Shown: positions 52,402 through 63,002 of the stretch, in pieces
Position numbering within the stretch: the first letter of the stretch is position 1
Layout: every line of letters starts with the position of its first letter
Source: Rhodospirillaceae bacterium
Lineage (GTDB): Bacteria; Pseudomonadota; Alphaproteobacteria; Rhodospirillales; Rhodospirillaceae
Assembly: GCA_009693785.1 (NCBI GenBank)
Contig: SHWP01000007.1
Coordinates: forward strand, 28,549 to 92,548
Reading direction: 5' to 3'
Length of the DNA: 64,000 nucleotides
Notes under the pieces: generated by a model
What the model was told of the DNA's origin: nothing
Databases searched by the model: none
The model's input: the letters and a program-made list of their open reading frames with translations, nothing else
Program-made: the position numbers and the translations under genes

Positions 52402-53406
52402 ATGCTGAAACCCATTCATATCGGACCGCTGAAGGTTGACCAACCGGTGTTGCTTGCACCGATGTCGGGTGTGACCGATTTGCCATTCCGCACCCAAGTG
52501 CGGCAATTTGGCTGCGGCCTGGTCTATTCCGAGATGATTGCCAGCGGCCAAATGGTTCGCGCCAACGCTGAAACCTTAAAGATGAGCACGTCCTGCGCCG
52601 AGGAAGGCGAGATGGCGGTGCAACTGGCGGGCTGTGACCCGGCGGTGATGGCGGAAGCCGCCCGCATGAACGAGGCCCGGGGTGCCGCGCTTATCGATAT
52701 CAACATGGGCTGCCCCGCCAAAAAGGTCGTGGGCGGCATGGCTGGCTCAGCCTTGATGCGCGATGAGGACAACGCGCTGCGGATCATCGAAGCGGTGGTC
52801 AAGGCTGTGCGCATTCCCGTCACGCTGAAAATGCGCATGGGCTGGGATCACGCCAACCTCAATGCCCCCTCCATCGCACGCAAGGCCGAAGCGGCGGGTA
52901 TTCAACTCATCACCATCCATGGCCGCACCCGCGAACAGCTTTATTCGGGCAAGGCAGACTGGGCGTTTATCGCCGAAGTCAAACAGGCGGTGAGGATTCC
53001 GCTCATCGCCAATGGCGATGTTGTCAGCGTGGAGGATGCCGCAGACATTTTGCGTGTGTCAGGCGCCGATGGCGTGATGATTGGGCGCGGCGTGTTTGGA
53101 AGGCCTTGGTTTCCGGCACAAGTGCAACAGTTCTTGGCGGAGGGAATTCGCGCAGCGGACCCGACTGTAAATCGTAAGCGCGAGATAGTTCTCGCTCACT
53201 ACGATGCACTGCTGTCGCATTACGGCGAGTACAAGGGCCTGCGTATCGCGCGCAAGCATTTGGCCTGGTACGCGGCCGGGCAATACGGCGCGAATATGTT
53301 CCGGGTGAAGGTCAACACAGAAGAAAATCCTGCACGCGTCAAAGACCTCATTTCCGCCGTGTTCAGCGACGCTTTTGCCCCGCTTGAGATGAAAGCGGCA
53401 GCCTAA
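52402..53406 (+). CDS. dusB: tRNA-dihydrouridine synthase B (NifR3)
   Basis: DusB reduces tRNA uridines to dihydrouridine with FMN. It is 334 residues. LAPMSGVTDLPFR, the catalytic Cys in NMGCPAKKVVGG, ITIHGRTREQLYSG and VMIGRGVFGRPW are diagnostic. The TAATG overlap with ntrB makes it the first gene of the nitrogen-regulation operon, as in Rhodobacter and Azospirillum where it is called nifR3. Confidence 0.96.
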   Translation: MLKPIHIGPLKVDQPVLLAPMSGVTDLPFRTQVRQFGCGLVYSEMIASGQMVRANAETLKMSTSCAEEGEMAVQLAGCDPAVMAEAARMNEARGAALIDINMGCPAKKVVGGMAGSALMRDEDNALRIIEAVVKAVRIPVTLKMRMGWDHANLNAPSIARKAEAAGIQLITIHGRTREQLYSGKADWAFIAEVKQAVRIPLIANGDVVSVEDAADILRVSGADGVMIGRGVFGRPWFPAQVQQFLAEGIRAADPTVNRKREIVLAHYDALLSHYGEYKGLRIARKHLAWYAAGQYGANMFRVKVNTEENPARVKDLISAVFSDAFAPLEMKAAA

Positions 53407-54524
53407 TGGACGATGCGGTCAACCGCTCAGACGCCACGCCGTTGCCCGCTAACCCCGAGGCGATCTTGGCGGCTGTTGCGGCCGCGACCGTGGCGGTCGA
53501 TCACGACATGACGGTGCGTTACGTCAACGCGGCGGCCGAGCAGCTATTTCAAACTAGTGCAGCAGCCATCATTGGCGAAGCGCTCACGACCTTCCTGCCG
53601 CACAATGGCGCGGTGATGTCGCTGATCGAGCAGGCGCGCCGCGAAGGCTCACCGGTTTCAGCCTATGGCGTCAACCTCGACACACCACGCACCGGTGTGC
53701 GTTCGCTCACCGTACATGTGGCGCCCATGCCTGAAACCACGGGCTGGCTGGTGCTGTCATTGCAAGAGCAAACCCGCGCCCTAAAAATCGGCCAGCAGCT
53801 TGAGCACCGTAATGCGGCCCGCTCCATGACAGCCATGGCTTCGTTGCTGGCCCATGAAGTGAAGAACCCGCTCTCGGGTATTCGCGGAGCAGCACAATTG
53901 CTCGAACAAGGAGCCGCCGAGGACGACCGGCGCCTGACTCAGCTGATCTGCGATGAATGCGACCGCATTGTCGCCCTGGTCGACCGCATGGAAGTGTTCT
54001 CGGACGAACGGCCCTTGGCCCGCCAGCCCGTCAATATTCATATCGTGCTCGAACGCGTACGCCGGATTGCCGAGAACGGCTTCGCCAAATCACTCAAGAT
54101 CGTCGAAAAGTACGACCCCTCGTTGCCCGCCGTTGATGGCAACCACGACCAACTGGTTCAGGCGTTTTTAAACCTGATCAAGAATGCCGCCGAAGCCGCG
54201 CCCCGTAGCACGGGCGAGATCGTGATCACGACGAGCTATAAGCAAGGCGTGCGCGTTTCATTGCCGGGTACGACAGGGCGTGTGCAGCTGCCCTTGGTGG
54301 TTACCATCCAAGACAACGGGCCTGGCATACCCGATGACATCCGCTCACACCTGTTCGAGCCTTTTATCACCACCAAGCCCAAAGGCAGTGGCTTGGGTTT
54401 GGCCCTTGTCGCCAAAATTATTAGCGACCATGGCGGCATTATTGAGTTCGAAAGCGAGCCTAAGCGCACCGTGTTCCGTGTGATGTTACCGATCGTCAGT
54501 AACGGCGAGGTGGTCGATGGCTGA
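53406..54524 (+). CDS. ntrB: Nitrogen regulation sensor kinase NtrB
   Basis: NtrB is a cytoplasmic histidine kinase/phosphatase controlled by PII, acting on NtrC. It is 372 residues. A PAS domain occupies about 12-125, the phospho-acceptor His is in [21 protein letters not shown], and the HATPase boxes are [18 protein letters not shown] and QDNGPGI...GSGLGLALV. No membrane spans. It overlaps ntrC by 8 nt. Confidence 0.96.
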   Translation: MDDAVNRSDATPLPANPEAILAAVAAATVAVDHDMTVRYVNAAAEQLFQTSAAAIIGEALTTFLPHNGAVMSLIEQARREGSPVSAYGVNLDTPRTGVRSLTVHVAPMPETTGWLVLSLQEQTRALKIGQQLEHRNAARSMTAMASLLAHEVKNPLSGIRGAAQLLEQGAAEDDRRLTQLICDECDRIVALVDRMEVFSDERPLARQPVNIHIVLERVRRIAENGFAKSLKIVEKYDPSLPAVDGNHDQLVQAFLNLIKNAAEAAPRSTGEIVITTSYKQGVRVSLPGTTGRVQLPLVVTIQDNGPGIPDDIRSHLFEPFITTKPKGSGLGLALVAKIISDHGGIIEFESEPKRTVFRVMLPIVSNGEVVDG

Positions 54525-55956
54525 AGCCACCGTACTTGTTGCTGACGACGACCATGGAATCCGCACCGTGCTTTCGCAGGCCTTGGGCCGCGCCGGATTT
54601 GATGTGCGCACCACGGGCAACGCCGCCACGCTCTGGCAATGGGTGTCCGATGGCGAAGGCGATGTGGTGGTCACTGATGTGATCATGCCTGATGAGAACG
54701 GGCTGGATTTGGTGCCGCGCATCAAAAAAATCCGGCCAGAGTTGCGCATTATCGTCATGAGCGCGCAGAACACGTTGCTAACGGCCGTGAAAGCCGCCGA
54801 GCGTGGTGCGTTCGAGTATTTGCCTAAGCCCTTCGACCTGAGCGAACTGGTCAATGTGGTCAAGCGCGCCTTGGCGCATCGCGGCGAGAAAGTGGCCATA
54901 CCCGCTAACGATAGTGGCGAAGAAAAGCTGCCCATCGTTGGGCGTTCGCCGGCCATGCAGGACATTTACCGCACGGTCGCGCGCCTGATGAATGCCGATC
55001 TGACGGTGATGATCAATGGCGAATCGGGTACTGGCAAGGAACTGGTGGCACGCGCTTTGCACGATTTTGGGCGCAGGCGCGGCGGGCCGTTCGTGGCCAT
55101 CAATATGGCGGCGATCCCGCGCGAGTTGATCGAAAGTGAATTGTTCGGACACGAGAAGGGCTCGTTCACCGGCGCGACCATGCGCGTGACGGGCCGCTTC
55201 GAACAGGCTGAAGGCGGCACGTTATTTTTGGACGAAATTGGTGACATGCCAAGCGAGGCGCAAACCCGGCTGCTGCGCGTGCTGCAAGATGGCCGCTTCA
55301 CAACAGTGGGCGGTCGGACACCGTTGAAGTCCAACGTACGCATCATCGCGGCCACGCACCGCGATTTGCAAAGTCTGATTAAAAGCGGCGTGTTCCGCGA
55401 GGATTTGTATTACCGGCTGAATGTGGTGCCGATCCGCATCCCGCCGCTTCGTCAGCGTATCGAGGACATTCCCGAACTGATCGCGCATTTCTTGTCACAA
55501 GCTGCCGCCGATGGCCTGCCCTCGAAAACGATTGATGCGGTGGCCATGGATCGACTGAAGGCGCATCGGTGGCCCGGCAATGTCCGCGAGTTGGAAAACC
55601 TGGTGAAACGCCTGGTAGCGCTATACGGCGAACCGGTGATCGGGCCAGCGATCATCGAAATGGAATTGGCCGGCCAAGAACCGCGGCCTGATGATAGCAG
55701 CCAGCCTGTGACTCTCAGCGGCACCATCGAGCGTCACTTGCGCGATTACTTTGATGCACACAACGGCGAGTTGCCACCGCCAGGGCTATATGACCGGATT
55801 TTGGTTGAACTTGAGCGGCCGCTCATCGCGCTAACGCTGCAAGCCACGCGCGGCAATCAGGTCAAGGCTGCCGATTTGCTGGGCCTCAACCGCAACACAT
55901 TGCGCAAAAAAATCCGCGAGCTTGATATCAACGTCATTCGGGGGTTGAGCAAGTGA
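54517..55956 (+). CDS. ntrC: Nitrogen regulation response regulator NtrC
   Basis: NtrC is a sigma-54 activator of nitrogen assimilation genes. It is 479 residues. The receiver has D54 ([10 protein letters not shown]); the AAA+ domain has Walker A GESGTGKE, the sigma-54 loop GSFTGA (a variant of GAFTGA), Walker [12 protein letters not shown] and RRFNVVPIR-like LNVVPIR. The Fis-type HTH at the end includes [19 protein letters not shown]. It overlaps ntrY by 4 nt. Confidence 0.97.
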   Translation: MAEATVLVADDDHGIRTVLSQALGRAGFDVRTTGNAATLWQWVSDGEGDVVVTDVIMPDENGLDLVPRIKKIRPELRIIVMSAQNTLLTAVKAAERGAFEYLPKPFDLSELVNVVKRALAHRGEKVAIPANDSGEEKLPIVGRSPAMQDIYRTVARLMNADLTVMINGESGTGKELVARALHDFGRRRGGPFVAINMAAIPRELIESELFGHEKGSFTGATMRVTGRFEQAEGGTLFLDEIGDMPSEAQTRLLRVLQDGRFTTVGGRTPLKSNVRIIAATHRDLQSLIKSGVFREDLYYRLNVVPIRIPPLRQRIEDIPELIAHFLSQAAADGLPSKTIDAVAMDRLKAHRWPGNVRELENLVKRLVALYGEPVIGPAIIEMELAGQEPRPDDSSQPVTLSGTIERHLRDYFDAHNGELPPPGLYDRILVELERPLIALTLQATRGNQVKAADLLGLNRNTLRKKIRELDINVIRGLSK

Positions 55957-58235
55957 ACGCCGAGACCACCATTTCTGTGGAAATTTCCCGCCCCTGGTTC
56001 ATGCGCCGGGTGGCGTTGCGCTTTGCGGTGTGGGCGCGCCGGGTGCGCTTGATCGATCGGCTTTCGATTATCGTGGCCATCGCGGCATTGGTATCGGGTG
56101 CCGCCACTTACGCCGCGCTCACAGGCGTTGGATTTGCCGATAGCAGTTCAACCCTCATCATCGTTCTGCTTAATCTCGATATCTTATTGCTGCTGGTGTT
56201 GACGATCTTCATTGGCCGCAGGTTGTTGCGCTGGTGGGCGGCACGCAAGTCCGGCGCTGCAGGTTCGCGCCTCTATGTGCGCCTCGCGCTGCTCTTCGGC
56301 GTCATGGCGGTCGTACCCGCCGTGGCCATGGCCGTTTTCTCTGCACTATTCTTTACGCTCGGCGTGCAGTCCTGGTTTGGTGAACGCGTATCAACCGCTA
56401 TTTCGGAATCGGCTGCCGTCGCGCGCGCCTATCTGGCCGAACACCAGCAAGTCATTCGTGGCGATGCCTTGACGGTCTCCAATGACTTGAACCGGCAATG
56501 GCCGCAACTCAGCCAGACGCCAAATTTGTTGAACAACTATCTATCCACGCAAGCTGCGTTCCGGGGTCTTACCGAGGCGGTGATTTTCACATCCGATTGG
56601 CAAGTCATTGCTAAGGCTGGCTACACCTTCGCGCTTCAGTCGGGCGAACTGATTCCCTTCCAAGCTATCGCGCAAGCGAACCTCGGTGGTGTGGCCGTGG
56701 TGACTGGTGAGAATGCTGATCGCGTGCGCGCCTTGGTGAAGCTCGATTCCTATCCGGCGGCATATTTATATGTTGGGCGCTTTATCGACGCCAAAGTGCT
56801 GGGTCACGTCAGCCGTACGGCTGCAGCTTCAGACGAGTATGCCAATTTAGAGTTACGCCGCACCGACATTGAGGTGAGCTTCACAGTTCTTTTTTGCGTG
56901 GTTGCCCTAATGCTGGTGGTGGTGGCGATTTGGTTCGGCCTAACCTTGGCCAGCCGCATGGCGCGGCCCATTGCCGATTTGATCAACGCCTCGGAACGGA
57001 TCGGGCAGGGGGATTTAAGCGCGCGGGTTACAGAAATCGCCGCCAACGATGAAGTGGCCACCTTAGGCCGTGCGTTCAACCGAATGACCTTGCGCTTGTC
57101 TGATCAACAACGGGATTTAAAATCTGCCAACACCCAATTGGACGAACGGCGCCGTTTCACCGAGACGGTTCTGGGCGGGGTCAGTTCAGGGGTGATCGGC
57201 CTCGATCCATTTGGCTGCGTGACGCTGCCTAACCGCTCGGCCTCGGAACTATTCGGTCTTGATTTGACCGGGAAAATCGGCCGGCCGATCGGTGACTTGG
57301 TGCCGGAGTTCGCGACTCTCGTCGATGATATCCGGCTCTCGCGCCAGCGCACGGTTCAGCGTGAAGTCCAAATCGCCAAGGCAGGCCGCAGCCTTGTGTT
57401 TCAGGTGCGCCTGTCTGCCGAGCAAGAGGGTGACAAGGTGCTGGGCTACGTGTTCACCTTTGATGACATCACCGAGTTGCAATCGGCCCAACGCAAGGCC
57501 GCCTGGGCCGACGTAGCGCGGCGTATCGCCCATGAAATCAAAAATCCGTTGACCCCAATTCAACTGTCGGCTGAACGCTTGAAGCGTAAGTACCTCGAAC
57601 GGCTCTCAGGGGAAGACAGTGCGTTATTTACACAATGCACCGACACTATCATCCGTCACGTCGGCGACATTGGTCATATGGTCGATGAATTTTCAGCCTT
57701 CGCGCGCATGCCAAGCCCGGTGATGGCGACTACAGATCTACGTAAAGTGGTGCACGATGCAGTTTCACTGCAGCGCAACGCCTACCCCAAGATCAGCATT
57801 GCAGCCGCATTGCCCGACGAGCCGGCGATGGTGGCATGCGATGCGCGGTTGGTGGGCCAAGCGCTAACCAATGTGTTGAAAAATGCCATTGAGGCCATCG
57901 AGGCCAGACCTGTGCAAACCATACCTGGCGACATTCGTATCGGCTGGCAACAAAATGATGCCGGGCATGTCATTTCGATTACCGATAATGGCATTGGTTT
58001 GCCACAAGCCGAGCGTAATCGCCTTACCGAGCCTTACGTCACGACGCGGGTCAAGGGCACCGGGCTCGGGTTGGCCATCGTGAAGAAGATCATGGAAGAC
58101 CACGGCGGCTCGGTGGCGTTGGGCGATGCTCCAAATGGCGGCGCAATCGTGACGCTTACTTTACCGGTCCGCACTGCCGATGTGGCCGTGCCGCCGGTTC
58201 ATTCAACAGTTATCCCGTTGCGGGCGAAGGCGTAG
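55953..58235 (+). CDS. ntrY: Nitrogen/redox sensor kinase NtrY
   Basis: NtrY is a membrane histidine kinase paired with NtrX. It is 760 residues. Three N-terminal membrane helices (about 35-60, 65-90, 110-140), an extracytoplasmic region, a fourth helix (about 310-332), a HAMP domain, a PAS domain and the kinase core follow. The phospho-acceptor is in [22 protein letters not shown], and the ATPase box in [18 protein letters not shown]. It overlaps ntrC and precedes ntrX by 9 nt. Confidence 0.96.
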   Translation: MNAETTISVEISRPWFMRRVALRFAVWARRVRLIDRLSIIVAIAALVSGAATYAALTGVGFADSSSTLIIVLLNLDILLLLVLTIFIGRRLLRWWAARKSGAAGSRLYVRLALLFGVMAVVPAVAMAVFSALFFTLGVQSWFGERVSTAISESAAVARAYLAEHQQVIRGDALTVSNDLNRQWPQLSQTPNLLNNYLSTQAAFRGLTEAVIFTSDWQVIAKAGYTFALQSGELIPFQAIAQANLGGVAVVTGENADRVRALVKLDSYPAAYLYVGRFIDAKVLGHVSRTAAASDEYANLELRRTDIEVSFTVLFCVVALMLVVVAIWFGLTLASRMARPIADLINASERIGQGDLSARVTEIAANDEVATLGRAFNRMTLRLSDQQRDLKSANTQLDERRRFTETVLGGVSSGVIGLDPFGCVTLPNRSASELFGLDLTGKIGRPIGDLVPEFATLVDDIRLSRQRTVQREVQIAKAGRSLVFQVRLSAEQEGDKVLGYVFTFDDITELQSAQRKAAWADVARRIAHEIKNPLTPIQLSAERLKRKYLERLSGEDSALFTQCTDTIIRHVGDIGHMVDEFSAFARMPSPVMATTDLRKVVHDAVSLQRNAYPKISIAAALPDEPAMVACDARLVGQALTNVLKNAIEAIEARPVQTIPGDIRIGWQQNDAGHVISITDNGIGLPQAERNRLTEPYVTTRVKGTGLGLAIVKKIMEDHGGSVALGDAPNGGAIVTLTLPVRTADVAVPPVHSTVIPLRAKA

Positions 58236-58244
58236 GGGTCAGCG

Positions 58245-59693
58245 ATGACGCACGATGTTCTTATTGTCGATGATGAAACCGATATCCGGATGTTGATATC
58301 TGGCATCCTTCAAGATGAAGGTTACACCACACGCGAAGCCTCGGGTGGGGATCAGGCGTTGATCCAACTCAAGGCCAAGGCACCCGTAGCCGTGATTTTG
58401 GATATTTGGCTTGAGGGCAGCAAGCTAGACGGACTGCAAGTGCTGAACGCAATCAAAACCATGCGCCCTTCGGTGCCGGTCATCATGATTAGCGGCCACG
58501 GCACCATCGAGACAGCGGTAAAGGCGATCAAACAAGGCGCTTACGATTTTATTGAAAAGCCATTTCAGGCCGACCGGCTTTTGCTGATCCTTGAGCGCGC
58601 CATCGAGGCAGCCCGTCTCAAACGCGAAAACCTGGAACTGCGAAGCAGGGCCGGTGAGCCGGAAATATTGATCGGCAACTGCGTACCGGTCGCCAACCTG
58701 CGCCGCGTGATTGAACGCGTCGGCCCCACTGGTTCGCGCGTTCTGATCATGGGCCCGGCAGGTTCTGGCAAAGAAGTCGTCGCCCGCCAAATCCACCTGA
58801 ATTCACCCCGCGCGTCTGGGCCGTTTGTGGTTGCCAATTGCGCCTCGCTTCACCCCGACCGCTTGCAAGAACTACTGTTCGGCACTGCAGGCGCCAAAGA
58901 TCAGCGGGCCTTGGGGTTATTGGAAATGGCCGACGGCGGCACCCTGTTGCTCGACGAAGTGGCCGACATGCCGATGGAAACGCAAGGGCGCATCATCCGC
59001 GTCTTGCAGGACCAGAACCTCGACCGTGCCAATGGCGCGGGCCAGGTGGATCTTGACGTGCGCTTTGTGGCCACGACCAACCGCGATTTAAAGGCCGAAA
59101 TTCGTAAGGGCCTCTTCCGCGAAGAATTATATTACCGCCTTAATGTTGTCCCCGTCCAAGTTCCCGCGTTGACCGAGCGGCGGGAAGACATCCCCGAACT
59201 TGCGCGCTACTTAGTCGAACGCGGCGCTGCCATGGGTGGCTTACCCCGGCGTTTATTGGGTGAAGATGCCATCGCGGCGCTACAAACTTATCAGTGGCCC
59301 GGAAACGTCCGCCAGTTACGCAATGTGATTGACTGGTTGCTGATCATGGCGCCGGGCGCGACTGGCGAACAGATCCGCGCTGACATGCTGCCGCCCGATA
59401 TCGGTAGCGATGCACCGCAGATGTTGAAGCTGCAACGCTCGGACGAAATCATGACATTGCCCTTGCGCGATGCGCGCGAGATGTTCGAGCGTGAATACTT
59501 GGTGGCGCAGGTGATCCATTACGGCGGTAACATTTCACGCACGGCTGAGTTCGTCGGGATGGAACGCTCGGCGCTACACCGGAAATTGAAATCGCTTGGA
59601 GTGGGCGGCGACATGCGTGAGCGGCGGGGGGCCGAAGCGCGGGGACCAACAAAAATACTTCCGCTAGGGCGGTCTAGCATACGCACTGAGTAA
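58245..59693 (+). CDS. ntrX: Response regulator NtrX
   Basis: NtrX is the partner of NtrY, linked to nitrogen, redox and envelope control. It is 482 residues. The receiver Asp is D53 (ILDIWLEGS), the AAA+ Walker A is GPAGSGKE and Walker B is GGTLLLDEVAD. The sigma-54 contact loop is missing: where NtrC has GSFTGA, this reads LLFGTAGAKDQRALG. So it should not activate sigma-54 in the usual way, a known feature of NtrX proteins. A Fis-type HTH (GNISRTAEFVGMERSALHRKLKS) ends it. Confidence 0.96.
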   Translation: MTHDVLIVDDETDIRMLISGILQDEGYTTREASGGDQALIQLKAKAPVAVILDIWLEGSKLDGLQVLNAIKTMRPSVPVIMISGHGTIETAVKAIKQGAYDFIEKPFQADRLLLILERAIEAARLKRENLELRSRAGEPEILIGNCVPVANLRRVIERVGPTGSRVLIMGPAGSGKEVVARQIHLNSPRASGPFVVANCASLHPDRLQELLFGTAGAKDQRALGLLEMADGGTLLLDEVADMPMETQGRIIRVLQDQNLDRANGAGQVDLDVRFVATTNRDLKAEIRKGLFREELYYRLNVVPVQVPALTERREDIPELARYLVERGAAMGGLPRRLLGEDAIAALQTYQWPGNVRQLRNVIDWLLIMAPGATGEQIRADMLPPDIGSDAPQMLKLQRSDEIMTLPLRDAREMFEREYLVAQVIHYGGNISRTAEFVGMERSALHRKLKSLGVGGDMRERRGAEARGPTKILPLGRSSIRTE

Positions 59694-59720
59694 CTTTGGG
59701 TTGAGTTCGGGGCTTTCCTC

Positions 59721-61097
59721 ATGAAAATCGTCATTTGCGGCGCCGGTGAAGTCGGCTCCAGCATCGCTAAATACCTCGCTGACGAAGGCGGGAATCTGAC
59801 CATCATCGACCAGGACGCCGACTTGGCGCGCCGGGTTGCCGAAAGCTTGGATGTCACGGCCGTGATTGGCCATGCTTCGCACCCAGACGTGCTTGAGCGT
59901 GCCGGTATCCGCGACGCCGACATGATTATCGCGGTCACTTACTCCGATGAAGTCAACATGGTGGCCTGCGCGATTGCCCACTCGATGTTCAAGGTACCCA
60001 CCAAGATCGCGCGCATCCGCAGCCAGGTTTACCTGCAGCCGATGTGGGCAGATCTTTACACCAACAATGCTATTCCCATCGACGTGATCATTTCACCCGA
60101 GGTCGAGGTGGCGCGGGCGGTGAAGCGGCGGATCGAGACACCGGGGGCCACCGACGTTATTCCACTGGCCGACGACAAGGTACGCCTGGTGGGCGTGCGC
60201 TGCACGTCCACCACGCCGATCATCAACACGCCGTTACGCCAGCTCACCAGCCTGTTTCCCGATATGAAAATCGGCGTGGTCGGCATCAAGCGCAATGATC
60301 GCGTTATTATTCCCCGCGCCGATGATGAGATGTACGAGGGCGACGATGTTTACTTCGTGGTCGCCTCCGACCAATGCCAACGCGCCCTCGTTGCCTTTGG
60401 ACACGAGGAAGCCGCTACACGTCGCGCCGTGATTCTGGGTGGGGGCAACATCGGCCTGTTCGTCGCCCAGCAGCTCGAAGCCGATCACCCCGAGATCAAC
60501 ATCAAGATTGTCGAATTGGACCGTGAGCGGGCAGAGTATTTGTCGCAAACCCTCCAGCGGACGACGGTCATCCATGGCGACGTGATGAACCCGGAAATCT
60601 TGGCCGAGGCGGGGGTGAATGGGGCAGGCAGCGTCATCGCGCTGACGCAGCACGACGAAACCAACATTTTGTGTTCTCTGCTTGCCAAAAAGAAAGGCGC
60701 AGAGCGAGTCATCACGCTATTGAATAAGTCAGGCTACAATTCGCTTGTGGCAAATCTAGGGATCGATGTGATCGTCAATCCCCGTTCGATCACGGTGTCG
60801 AGAATCCTGCATCATGTGCGCCGCGGACGCATCCACAGCGTCTATTCCGTACAAGATGATTTTGGCGAACTGATTGAGGCCGAAGCGATGCAGACCTCAA
60901 GCCTGGTTGGCAAACAGCTACGCGAGATGAATTTGCCGGACGGCGCGCGTATTGGCGCGGTCATCCGCAAGGGGCAGGTGATCGTGCCGCGCGGCGATTC
61001 CATCGTCGAAGGTGGCGATCGCATCATTCTGTTCGCGGCCAAGGCCGCCGTGAAGCAGATTGAAAAATTGTTCTCGGTTCGACTGGAATTCTTTTAA
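59721..61097 (+). CDS. trkA: Trk potassium uptake regulatory subunit TrkA
   Basis: TrkA is the peripheral NAD-binding subunit of Trk/Ktr potassium channels. It is 458 residues, with two RCK_N Rossmann units (CGAGEVGSSIAKYL near 5 and LGGGNIGLFVAQQLE near 237), each followed by an RCK_C domain (MYEGDDVYFVV; VEGGDRIILFA). The trkG/H membrane subunit is not in this window. The gene lies 27 nt after ntrX. Confidence 0.96.
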   Translation: MKIVICGAGEVGSSIAKYLADEGGNLTIIDQDADLARRVAESLDVTAVIGHASHPDVLERAGIRDADMIIAVTYSDEVNMVACAIAHSMFKVPTKIARIRSQVYLQPMWADLYTNNAIPIDVIISPEVEVARAVKRRIETPGATDVIPLADDKVRLVGVRCTSTTPIINTPLRQLTSLFPDMKIGVVGIKRNDRVIIPRADDEMYEGDDVYFVVASDQCQRALVAFGHEEAATRRAVILGGGNIGLFVAQQLEADHPEINIKIVELDRERAEYLSQTLQRTTVIHGDVMNPEILAEAGVNGAGSVIALTQHDETNILCSLLAKKKGAERVITLLNKSGYNSLVANLGIDVIVNPRSITVSRILHHVRRGRIHSVYSVQDDFGELIEAEAMQTSSLVGKQLREMNLPDGARIGAVIRKGQVIVPRGDSIVEGGDRIILFAAKAAVKQIEKLFSVRLEFF

Positions 61098-61100
61098 GTC

Positions 61101-61988
61101 ATGTCCCACGTCGCCTACGTCAACGGGCGGTATTTGCCCCAAAAACAAGCTTCCGTGCACATCGAAGACCGCGGCTATCAGTTCGCCGATGCTGTCTACG
61201 AAGTCACGTGCATCTGGAACGGCTTACCGGTCGATCACGCCGCCCATATGAGGCGTTTGCGCCGATCGCTATCGGAACTGCGTATCGCCATGCCATGCAG
61301 TGAGGCGGCGTTAACCGCCATTACCCGCGAGGTCGTGCGCCGCAATCGTGTGACGCGGGGCACGGTTTATCTGCAAGTGGGCCGGGGCGTGGCGGTGCGT
61401 AATCATTCATTTCCCGCCAAACCCGTGAAGCCGTCGCTCGTGATCGTCGCCAAGCATGGCGCGGGTCCGACCGAGTCTGTCGCCCAAGCTGGCGTTAAAG
61501 TACTCGCGCAACCCGATATTCGCTGGGGCAGGGTCGATATCAAATCCATTGGGTTGTTACCCAATGCCTTGGCCAAGCAGGCCGCCGTTGAGGCCAAGGC
61601 CTTCGAAGCGCTGTTTGTAACGCCCAGTGGAACCGTCACTGAGGCGAGCGCATCTAATGCGTGGATCGTCACCAAGGACAAAGCGTTAGTCACTCATCCG
61701 CTCTCAACTGAAATCTTGGGTGGCGTGACGCGCGACACCGTGCTGCGTTTGGCCAAAGCTGCTGGCTATGAAATCCAGGAACGGCCCTTCAGCTTGGCCG
61801 AAGCCTTGGCGGCCAAGGAAATGTTTCTGACAGGCACGACGACGTTTGTGATGCCTGTCGTGCGAGTGAACGAACGCCCCATTGCCAACGGATCGCCCGG
61901 CAGCGTGTCATTGGACTTGCGGCAACGTTACATCGCCTATGTCAACGCCTTGGATGAACGCGCTTGGGCGGTTGACGCGCCGCGATGA
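61101..61988 (+). CDS. dat: D-amino acid aminotransferase, class IV
   Basis: This PLP fold-type IV transaminase interconverts D-alanine and D-glutamate for wall precursors. It is 295 residues. YVNGRYLPQKQASVHIEDRG-type start, RGTVYLQVGRG, the PLP Lys K148 in GRVDIKSIG, TEASASNAW and TGTTTFVMPV are diagnostic. It starts 3 nt after trkA. Distinguishing it from branched-chain transaminase rests on RWGRVDIKS. Confidence 0.92.
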   Translation: MSHVAYVNGRYLPQKQASVHIEDRGYQFADAVYEVTCIWNGLPVDHAAHMRRLRRSLSELRIAMPCSEAALTAITREVVRRNRVTRGTVYLQVGRGVAVRNHSFPAKPVKPSLVIVAKHGAGPTESVAQAGVKVLAQPDIRWGRVDIKSIGLLPNALAKQAAVEAKAFEALFVTPSGTVTEASASNAWIVTKDKALVTHPLSTEILGGVTRDTVLRLAKAAGYEIQERPFSLAEALAAKEMFLTGTTTFVMPVVRVNERPIANGSPGSVSLDLRQRYIAYVNALDERAWAVDAPR

Positions 61989-62644
61989 CACGCTTGCCCA
62001 AACCCCGCGCGATCCTACTCGATTGGGATAACACCCTGGTGGATACTTGGCCCTGCATTGGCAAGGCCGCCAACATCACGTTTGAAGCCATGGGGCGCGC
62101 ACCTTGGAGTGAAGCTGAAATTCGGGAGCGGGTTGCCGGTTCGTTGCGCGACACCTTCCCAAAGATTTATGGCGAGCAGTGGGAAGAAGCCCGGCAAATT
62201 TACTACAAAGCGTTCGAACAAGTTCATCTTGAAATGCTGCGCGCGCTACCCGGCGCGGCTGAGTTGCTTGCCATGGTTCATAGCCGGGGTGTTTACCTCG
62301 CTATCGTCAGCAACAAGACCGGCAAATATCTTCGGCTTGAGGTTAATCACATGGGTTGGGCACCGCTATTTTCTAAGCTAGTAGGGGCCCAAGACGCGCC
62401 GCGCGATAAGCCCGCGCTTGAGCCCGTGCACATGTCGCTGAAGGGATCGGGCATTGATCTTGGGCCCGATGTTTGGTTCGTGGGTGATGCGGGGATCGAC
62501 GTGGAATGCGGCTTGGCTGCGGGCTGCTCGGCTGTTTTAGTTCAGGCCAGCACCTACGATGGAGCCCATAAACCGCACTTGCATGTGCGTGATTGCGCGG
62601 CTGTGATCGAAGAATTTGAAAAATCCTGGAATGGTGGGATTTAA
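61985..62644 (+). CDS. HAD family hydrolase (phosphoglycolate phosphatase-like)
   Basis: This 219-residue phosphatase overlaps dat (ATGA). Motif I is DWDNTLVDTW with Asp nucleophile and acid, motif II is AIVSNKTG, the Lys motif is DAPRDKPALEP and motif IV is WFVGDAGIDVECG. A helical cap (about 20-90) marks subclass I, as in Gph. Substrate unknown. Confidence 0.9.
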   Translation: MTRLPKPRAILLDWDNTLVDTWPCIGKAANITFEAMGRAPWSEAEIRERVAGSLRDTFPKIYGEQWEEARQIYYKAFEQVHLEMLRALPGAAELLAMVHSRGVYLAIVSNKTGKYLRLEVNHMGWAPLFSKLVGAQDAPRDKPALEPVHMSLKGSGIDLGPDVWFVGDAGIDVECGLAAGCSAVLVQASTYDGAHKPHLHVRDCAAVIEEFEKSWNGGI

Positions 62645-62646
62645 CC

Positions 62647-62973
62647 ATGACTGCCACGCGCCAGGATCGACCCCAGGACATTGAAACTACGCTCGCGGAC
62701 TTTGCTTACACCGAGACCAGCGTGGGCGTTGTGACGAAAAACCTGCGCGACCGGCTCTTTCAGCGGCTCACGCAGAAAAGCGCCAATCTTTTTCTGCGGG
62801 GTAGCGATCTTATCTCGGTGGGGCCTCAGGTGCGTCAAACGCCATGGAAGAAAAATTGGCCTGTGTTGGCAAAGGCTCTCGCATTGCCTGTCACCCCGCG
62901 CATCACAACCCATATCGTTTGTGATGTAAGCAACGATTGGACGGGCGACATTATCCTCGCGGTCTCGGCCTGA
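62647..62973 (+). CDS. Hypothetical protein, unknown
   Basis: This 108-residue protein starts 2 nt after the HAD stop codon. It is soluble, with no signal peptide. The middle is basic (NLRDRLFQRLTQKSANLFLRGSD-type helix, WKKNWPVLAKALALP) and the C-terminal part looks like beta strands (RITTHIVCDVSND, GDIILAVSA). No family is recognized. It occupies the position where hfq is often found in relatives but bears no resemblance to Hfq. Confidence 0.6.
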   Translation: MTATRQDRPQDIETTLADFAYTETSVGVVTKNLRDRLFQRLTQKSANLFLRGSDLISVGPQVRQTPWKKNWPVLAKALALPVTPRITTHIVCDVSNDWTGDIILAVSA

Positions 62974-63002
62974 ATCCCACATCAGTTGGAGTCTTCATTC
63001 AC

